Below are positions 59,694 to 64,000 of a stretch of DNA of 64,000 nt, one piece after another. Source of the DNA: Nibribacter koreensis (GTDB taxonomy: Bacteria > Bacteroidota > Bacteroidia > Cytophagales > Hymenobacteraceae); the NCBI RefSeq assembly GCF_039541795.1, contig NZ_BAABGX010000002.1, positions 1,839,533-1,903,532 on the forward strand, given 5' to 3'. Numbering within the stretch: the stretch's first letter is position 1; each line of letters starts with the position of its first letter. The position numbers and the translations under genes were made by a program. The notes under the pieces are model-generated. The model was not told where the DNA came from, ran no database searches, and worked only from the letters and a program-made list of their open reading frames with translations.

Positions 59694-59852
59694 ATGAAAA
59701 GAACATTCCAACCTTCGCAACGCAAAAGAAGAAATAAGCATGGTTTCCGCTCAAGAATGGAAACTGCCAATGGTAGAAGAGTATTAGCTAGCAGAAGAGC
59801 TAAAGGCCGTCACAAACTGACCGTTTCTGACGAAAGAAGACACAAAGCCTAA
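59694..59852 (+). CDS. rpmH: 50S ribosomal protein L34
   Basis: 52 residues: MKRTFQPSQRKRRNKHGFR, then SRMETANGRRVLASRRAKGR, the invariant L34 signature, with a C-terminal extension (HKLTVSDERRHKA) common in Bacteroidota. It is followed after 35 bp by rnpA, the usual order in bacteria. Confidence 0.98.
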   Translation: MKRTFQPSQRKRRNKHGFRSRMETANGRRVLASRRAKGRHKLTVSDERRHKA

Positions 59853-59887
59853 TTTTTCTGAGTAGCTCGCTGCAAGGCGCCTCGCGA

Positions 59888-60301
59888 ATGGGTACCTTCA
59901 CTGAACATTCTGCAGAAGAGCAACCGATTTCTTATAGATTTCAGAGAGAAGAACGTTTACGGAGCAAAAAGCTGATAGACCAGCTGTTCCGTGAAGGTTC
60001 TTCTTTCAATTCTTACCCTTTGCGGTTTGTGGTCCTCAGGTTGCCGCAGCCCAGCCCAGGCTCCTCGGTGCAGGTCTTAGTCTCTGTGTCTAAGCGCCAT
60101 TTCAAGAAAGCGGTGGACCGAAACCGGCTCAAACGCCAAATACGCGAGGCTTACCGTCTCCAAAAACATGCCATTACTGCGTCCATTTCCCCGGACACTA
60201 CCCTGCTTATCGCCTTTTTATTTACAGGGAAGGAAAAATCTTCTTTCAATACCATCTGTAAAAAACTAAATTCAGGGCTGGAGCGTTTGATTTTAGAATA
60301 G
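59888..60301 (+). CDS. rnpA: Ribonuclease P protein component
   Basis: 137 residues. The RNA-binding RNR motif is AVDRNRLKRQIREAYRL (about 78-94), with VQVLVSVSKRHFKK before it. The N-terminal LRSKKLIDQLFREGSSFNSYPLRFVV fits the family. It helps the RNA subunit bind pre-tRNA. Length is slightly above average because of an N-terminal extension. Confidence 0.95.
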   Translation: MGTFTEHSAEEQPISYRFQREERLRSKKLIDQLFREGSSFNSYPLRFVVLRLPQPSPGSSVQVLVSVSKRHFKKAVDRNRLKRQIREAYRLQKHAITASISPDTTLLIAFLFTGKEKSSFNTICKKLNSGLERLILE

Positions 60302-60333
60302 CTTCTCATTTTTCCCTATTCCACCTGTGTAAT

Positions 60334-61998
60334 ATGCTGAAGAAATCTTTCGCTGGCCTTCTTGTAGCCGGTGCGGCATGGGGCCTTTTCTCTTTTACCA
60401 ACTCAGACACCTCTGAGCGGTACTTTGACATAGCCAAGAACCTGGACATTTTTGCTACGCTCTTCAAGGAGGTGAACACCTACTATGTAGATGACGTGCC
60501 GCCTACCAAGCTGGTGCGCGTGGGGATTGATGCGATGCTCAAGTCCCTGGACCCTTACACCAACTTCATTCCTGAAGATGATATAGAAGATTTCAGGACC
60601 ATGACTACCGGGCAGTACGGCGGTATTGGGGCTTTGGTAGGCAAACGCGAAGGGCGCACCATCATCTCTCTTCCACATGAAGGCTCTCCCGCTCAAAAGG
60701 CCGGTCTGCTCATTGGCGATGAGATTTTAAAGATTGATGGCGTTGACCTGTCCAAGAAGAATGACAATGAAGTAAGCAAGCTCTTGAAAGGGCAGGCCGG
60801 TACGCCTGTTAAGCTAGAGATTAAGCGCTTTGGCGTGGACAAACCCATGCTGGTGGACGTGACCCGCGCCAACATACAAATCAACAATGTGCCGTATTAT
60901 GGCATGATTAATTCTGAAGTAGGCTATCTGCAACTGTCAGGATTTACCGTTGATGCTGGGGTAGAGGTGCGCAAAGCTGTTACTAAACTAAAAGAGCAAG
61001 GCGCTAAGAAGATTATCCTGGACTTGCGTGACAACCCGGGCGGTCTGCTGAACGAGGCAGTGAACATCTCTAACCTCTTCTTGCCGCGCGGGAAAGACAT
61101 TGTGAGCACCAAAGGAAAAGTGACCGAGTACAACAAAATGTACAAAGCCCTGGACGAGCCTTTGGATGTGCAGATGCCGTTGGTGGTCTTGGCTAGTTCT
61201 AACAGTGCCTCGGCGGCAGAGATTGTGGCCGGTGCTTTGCAGGATTATGACCGTGCCGTGTTGGTAGGGGAGCGTACGTATGGCAAAGGCCTGGTGCAAA
61301 TGACACGTCCATTGTCTTACAACTCCCAGTTGAAAGTGACTACGGCTAAGTATTACATCCCAAGCGGTCGTTGTATACAGGCCATTGACTATGCGCACAG
61401 GAATGCAGACGGCACGTTAAATAAAACGCCAGATTCTTTGCGCGCGGCTTTTAAGACTGCCAATGGCAGAACGGTATATGACGGTGGTGGTATCTCTCCA
61501 GACATTGAGGTAAAGGACAAGCCTCTGCCAGATATTATAAGAGTACTCATTACCAAGAGCTACTTGTTTGATTATGCCAACCGGTTCAAGGCGGCTAATC
61601 CATCTATAGCCTCAGCCAAAGACTTTAGATTGTCTGATGCCGAGTATCAGAAGTTTGTCTCTTACCTAAACGGCAAAGACATCTCTTATTCTACAGACGT
61701 GGAGAAAGCCTTAGACAACATGATCAAGAAGTCCAAGGAAGACAAGCACTATGAAGACGTGCGCACAGACATTGAGCAGATCAGAAAGAAAGTGGCTACC
61801 AACAAGAGTAATGACTTGGTGCGTTTCAAGCCTGAGATTACAGAGATGTTAGAGCAAGAGATTGCGGCACGTTATTACCTGCAGAAGGGGATAGTGGAAT
61901 CTACCTTTGATGATGACCAGGATATCTTGGCCGCGCTGGATGTTTTGAACAACCCCACCAAGTACCAAAGCTTGTTGACCGCTTCGGCTAAAAAGTAA
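60334..61998 (+). CDS. S41 family C-terminal processing protease with PDZ domain
   Basis: 554 residues. N-terminal membrane or signal segment (LLVAGAAWGLFSF, about 7-20), a PDZ domain (GIGALVGKREGRTIISLPHEGSPAQKAGLLIGDEILKIDG, about 93-135), and the catalytic core with the Ser in NSASAAEIVAGALQ and the Lys in GERTYGKGLVQM. It acts on periplasmic proteins by recognising C-termini, as CtpA and Prc do. It follows rnpA by 32 bp and may be in the same transcript. Confidence 0.94.
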   Translation: MLKKSFAGLLVAGAAWGLFSFTNSDTSERYFDIAKNLDIFATLFKEVNTYYVDDVPPTKLVRVGIDAMLKSLDPYTNFIPEDDIEDFRTMTTGQYGGIGALVGKREGRTIISLPHEGSPAQKAGLLIGDEILKIDGVDLSKKNDNEVSKLLKGQAGTPVKLEIKRFGVDKPMLVDVTRANIQINNVPYYGMINSEVGYLQLSGFTVDAGVEVRKAVTKLKEQGAKKIILDLRDNPGGLLNEAVNISNLFLPRGKDIVSTKGKVTEYNKMYKALDEPLDVQMPLVVLASSNSASAAEIVAGALQDYDRAVLVGERTYGKGLVQMTRPLSYNSQLKVTTAKYYIPSGRCIQAIDYAHRNADGTLNKTPDSLRAAFKTANGRTVYDGGGISPDIEVKDKPLPDIIRVLITKSYLFDYANRFKAANPSIASAKDFRLSDAEYQKFVSYLNGKDISYSTDVEKALDNMIKKSKEDKHYEDVRTDIEQIRKKVATNKSNDLVRFKPEITEMLEQEIAARYYLQKGIVESTFDDDQDILAALDVLNNPTKYQSLLTASAKK

Positions 61999-62032
61999 AA
62001 CCACTCTATTATATATAGTGTAGTAAAGTAAA

Positions 62033-62066
62033 CTAAGAAGGGCGATGCATGCATCGCCCTTCTTAG
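62033..62066. terminator. 34-bp perfect palindrome, probable terminator
   Basis: Arms of 17 bp, CTAAGAAGGGCGATGCA, joined without a spacer. A hairpin must open its central bases. It lies between the S41 protease and tsaB genes. Confidence 0.7.
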
Positions 62067-62118
62067 TTTCAAAACCTGTAGCTTTGCAATAGAAAGTGCT
62101 CAATGCATATAATATAGA

Positions 62119-62808
62119 ATGGCCTACATCCTTTCCTTAGAAACCTCTTCATCGGTCTGCTCGGTGGCTCTGCACCAAGACCAGCAACTGCTGACCTATG
62201 CAGAACTTAGATTAGAGAAATCGCATTCGTCGCACATTACGGTCATGGTCAACCAGGTGCTGGAGTATGCAAGCGTTTCATTAAAAGAAGTTGATGCCGT
62301 AGCAGTTTCGGGTGGCCCGGGCTCTTATACCGGTCTACGGATAGGTTCAGGAACAGCCAAAGGCCTTTGCTATTCTCTAGACATTCCATTGATAGCCGTT
62401 GATACGCTTATGTCCATGGCGCAACAAGTGATAGGGACTACTCCTAACAAAGAGGGGTTTCTCTATTGCCCCATGCTAGATGCCCGTCGGTCTGAGGTGT
62501 ATACCTGTATAGTGACGCATGATTTAAATACTGCTCTGCCAGTGGAGCCTTTAATATTAGAGTCCAGCAGTTTTGCCCCGTACTTAGAAACTCAACCGGT
62601 GGTGTTCTTTGGGAACGGGGTCACCAAGGCCAAAGAATTGTTGGCCCCGCATGAGAACGCATTTTATCTGGAGAATGTTAAACCTTCAGCAAAAGCCATA
62701 GGAGAACTGGCTTTCGCAAAATTACAAGCACAGCAGTTTGAAGATGTGGCCTATTATGAGCCCTTCTATTTAAAAGAAGTATATATCACCAAGCCTTCAA
62801 TCAAATAA
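62119..62808 (+). CDS. tsaB: tRNA threonylcarbamoyladenosine biosynthesis protein TsaB
   Basis: 229 residues of the ASKHA fold. ILSLETSSSVCSVAL at the N-terminus and VAVSGGPGSYTGLRIGSGTAKGL (about 64-86) are the TsaB motifs. It forms a complex with TsaD for the t6A modification of tRNAs reading ANN codons. TsaD itself is not in the window. The next gene starts 4 bp after the stop. Confidence 0.93.
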   Translation: MAYILSLETSSSVCSVALHQDQQLLTYAELRLEKSHSSHITVMVNQVLEYASVSLKEVDAVAVSGGPGSYTGLRIGSGTAKGLCYSLDIPLIAVDTLMSMAQQVIGTTPNKEGFLYCPMLDARRSEVYTCIVTHDLNTALPVEPLILESSSFAPYLETQPVVFFGNGVTKAKELLAPHENAFYLENVKPSAKAIGELAFAKLQAQQFEDVAYYEPFYLKEVYITKPSIK

Positions 62809-62812
62809 GAAC

Positions 62813-63334
62813 ATGGAAGAGTTTGTTAACCGAGTAGCCAACAGCGGACTTGTTACTATTAACCTGGAGGAGTTACTGCATCCAGGTGAAAGAGTGGTCT
62901 ATGATATAAAGGATAATCTATTCCATGGCTTGATGCTGCGCGAGAAGGATTTCAGGGCTTTTGTGAAAGAGCATGACTGGTCTCAATACGCTGGAAAGAA
63001 TGTAGCCATCATTTGTTCAACAGACGCCATTGTTCCTACTTGGGCTTATATGCTGTTAGCAAGCAAGCTTCAGCCGTTTGTGAATAGATATGTGTTTGGA
63101 GATTTAGATGCCTTGGAGCAAGCCTTATTCCAAGATGCCATTGCCTCTATAGATATTGAGCAGTACCAAGACGCCAAATTGGTCATTAAAGGATGTGGTC
63201 ATATTCCTGTTCCTACTTATGCCTACGTAGAGATTATGCAGAAACTGCTTCCGGTGGCAAGTAGTATCATGTATGGAGAACCATGCTCAACAGTGCCTAT
63301 TTACAAGAAGCCAAAGGAAAGAACCGAGGCTTAA
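62813..63334 (+). CDS. DUF2480 family protein
   Basis: 173 residues, cytoplasmic. The family pattern VVYDIKDNLFHGLMLREKDFRAFVKEHDWSQY and IVPTWAYMLLASKL..VFGDLDALE..DAIASID, ending GCGHIPVPTYAYVEIMQKLLPVASSIMYGEPCSTVPIYKK, is specific to Bacteroidota. The conserved Cys and His in the C-terminal part might bind metal. It is probably co-transcribed with tsaB (4-bp gap). Function unknown. Confidence 0.88.
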   Translation: MEEFVNRVANSGLVTINLEELLHPGERVVYDIKDNLFHGLMLREKDFRAFVKEHDWSQYAGKNVAIICSTDAIVPTWAYMLLASKLQPFVNRYVFGDLDALEQALFQDAIASIDIEQYQDAKLVIKGCGHIPVPTYAYVEIMQKLLPVASSIMYGEPCSTVPIYKKPKERTEA

Positions 63335-63409
63335 TAAATCACTTTGAAATCTTTCCCGCTCCGTGCCAGGCGGTTATGCGGCGCGCCCCGTTTTCTTCCG
63401 CCTTCCCGC

Positions 63410-63439
63410 TTGGAAACCCGGCCCGTCTGGCTACCTTTG
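63410..63439 (+). promoter_or_regulatory. rRNA-type promoter P1
   Basis: TTG at 63410-63412, 19-nt spacer, TACCTTTG at 63432-63439. GC-rich hairpin sequence (CTCCGCCGAAAGGGCGGAG) starts about 30 nt downstream. Confidence 0.8.
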
Positions 63440-63510
63440 CACTCCCAACAACAAGGGGGCTCCGCCGAAAGGGCGGAGGGAAAAGCCAAAAAAAAACCTC
63501 GCGCCGGGTG

Positions 63511-63540
63511 TTGCAAGCTTAGGAAAGTTTCCTACCTTTG
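63511..63540 (+). promoter_or_regulatory. rRNA-type promoter P2
   Basis: TTG at 63511-63513, 19-nt spacer, TACCTTTG at 63533-63540, 101 bp after P1. Same downstream CCGCCGGAAGGGCGG hairpin. Confidence 0.85.
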
Positions 63541-63610
63541 CACTCCCTTCCAAGAAGGGCCTCCGCCGGAAGGGCGGATGGGGGAGAGGAAAAAAAAACC
63601 CGCACGGTGC

Positions 63611-63640
63611 TTGGAAAGTAAAACGAGTTTCCTACCTTTG
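63611..63640 (+). promoter_or_regulatory. rRNA-type promoter P3
   Basis: TTG at 63611-63613, 19-nt spacer, TACCTTTG at 63633-63640, 100 bp after P2. The hairpin CGCCGAAAGGGCG follows. Confidence 0.85.
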
Positions 63641-63713
63641 CACTCCCTTCTGAAAAGGAGGTCTTCGCCGAAAGGGCGGAGGGAAAAAAAGAGAGAAAAA
63701 ATCGCACTGGTGC

Positions 63714-63743
63714 TTGGAAGTTGAGAGCTTCTTCTTACCTTTG
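63714..63743 (+). promoter_or_regulatory. rRNA-type promoter P4
   Basis: TTG at 63714-63716, 19-nt spacer, TACCTTTG at 63736-63743, 103 bp after P3. The downstream stretch differs (TCCGGATCTGGAACGCAGG). Confidence 0.85.
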
Positions 63744-63813
63744 CAACCCGGTCTGGAAACAGGCCCTCCGGATCTGGAACGCAGGTTCGGAAGAAAAAAA
63801 AGACAGAAAAATT

Positions 63814-63844
63814 TTGGTCGTCTGAAAGGTCTTCGCTACCTTTG
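63814..63844 (+). promoter_or_regulatory. rRNA-type promoter P5
   Basis: TTG at 63814-63816, 20-nt spacer, TACCTTTG at 63837-63844, 101 bp after P4; closest to the rRNA leader. Confidence 0.82.
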
Positions 63845-63936
63845 CAACACGCAAAAGTAACTGGCCATTAGACACATACAGCAGAAAGACACGAAACGAA
63901 AAGCTTGTTTCGCAGTCACGGGGGAAAGCCCCGTGG

Positions 63937-63946
63937 GAAGTTCTTT
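63937..63946 (+). promoter_or_regulatory. boxA-like antitermination site in rRNA leader
   Basis: AGTTCTTTGA resembles bacterial rRNA boxA (TGTTCTTTGA type) bound by NusB/NusE. It lies about 100 nt after P5, with a CGGGGGAAAGCCCCG hairpin just before it. Confidence 0.6.
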
Positions 63947-64000
63947 GAGTAGATGGGATAAGATAGGAAGAGCACACCGGCAGCGATGCCGGGGTGAGAA

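Larger units (their letters stand above)
63335..64000 (+). other. Promoter and leader region of an rRNA operon
   Basis: 666 bp without a protein gene: five promoters in tandem (63410-63844), then a leader with a boxA-like site, ending at the window edge. The 16S rRNA gene itself is expected to begin after 64000. Confidence 0.8.

Noticed and set aside
63283..63724. Several open frames with repeated Leu-His-Ser and Lys-rich phrases
   Set aside because: They are translations of the tandem promoter array; the repeat is of DNA motifs (TACCTTTGCACTCCC), not of protein.
63335..64000. 16S rRNA start within the window
   Set aside because: The leader with a boxA-like site is present, but no 5' end of a 16S sequence (AGAGTTTGAT) is reached by 64000.

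Overview
The window is a chromosomal segment of a Bacteroidota bacterium, most likely order Cytophagales, family Hymenobacteraceae (for example Rufibacter or a close relative; the genus is an inference). The signs are the promoter type TTG-N19/20-TAxxTTTG, the near absence of Shine-Dalgarno sites, a GldB-type lipoprotein, DUF2480, bTHX, a 29-residue AURKAIP1/COX24-type peptide, many small outer-membrane beta-barrel proteins, and a YifB/ComM ATPase. About 58 protein genes and one tRNA(His) are supported. There is no prophage, CRISPR array or intact insertion sequence. The right edge runs into the leader of a ribosomal RNA operon whose 16S gene lies beyond position 64000.

Layout. 1-4.3 kb: mutY (3' end outside the window), an HU/IHF gene, a TPR membrane protein, a tiny ribosomal-type peptide and RNase G. 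4.4-8 kb: an OMP, a gldB homologue and a glycosyltransferase. 8-12.2 kb: a TPR-CHAT caspase-like protein gene converging on a membrane anti-sigma-like TPR gene and its ECF sigma factor. 12.5-19.8 kb: endonuclease III, a second ECF sigma factor with a small overlapping partner, a DUF202 protein, truncated haemoglobin and a POT peptide transporter. 19.9-28 kb: an MFS transporter, tpiA, uvrA, bTHX and prmA. 28-33.2 kb: a 1715-residue secreted protein of unknown function. 33.4-40.6 kb: plsY, an M20 dipeptidase, four tandem OMP paralogues and comM. 41.5-48.9 kb: gmhA, an MsbA-like ABC exporter, a Wzi/RemB-like barrel, an acyltransferase and upp. 49-54.6 kb: small membrane and SUKH proteins, a DEAD-box helicase, a nucleotidyltransferase cassette, dihydroorotase and tRNA(His). 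54.8-63.3 kb: a PfkB kinase, an M61 peptidase, a PycTM-type membrane protein, rpmH-rnpA, an S41 protease, tsaB and DUF2480. 63.4-64 kb: five promoters in tandem, then the rRNA leader.

The coding content is mostly housekeeping. The unusual part is the space between genes. A near-perfect 38-bp palindrome (called P38 here; left arm CGTTTTTGGCCTGTTTTC, 2-nt centre, right arm its reverse complement) occurs about 31 times, always between genes, roughly once every 2 kb. Several copies keep their pairing by paired changes in both arms. A second palindrome (P18; GTTGGTGTTATCACCAAC), a 370-450-bp interspersed element in two copies that ends in P18, a 33-bp repeat pair and a nested inverted repeat fill the larger gaps.

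The leading candidates for an undescribed system are the P38 family, the TPR-CHAT / anti-sigma / ECF sigma locus (which recalls, with a different topology, the protease-controlled sigma factor of type III-E CRISPR), the orphan Pycsar-type membrane effector, and the 100-bp-periodic array of five rRNA promoters.
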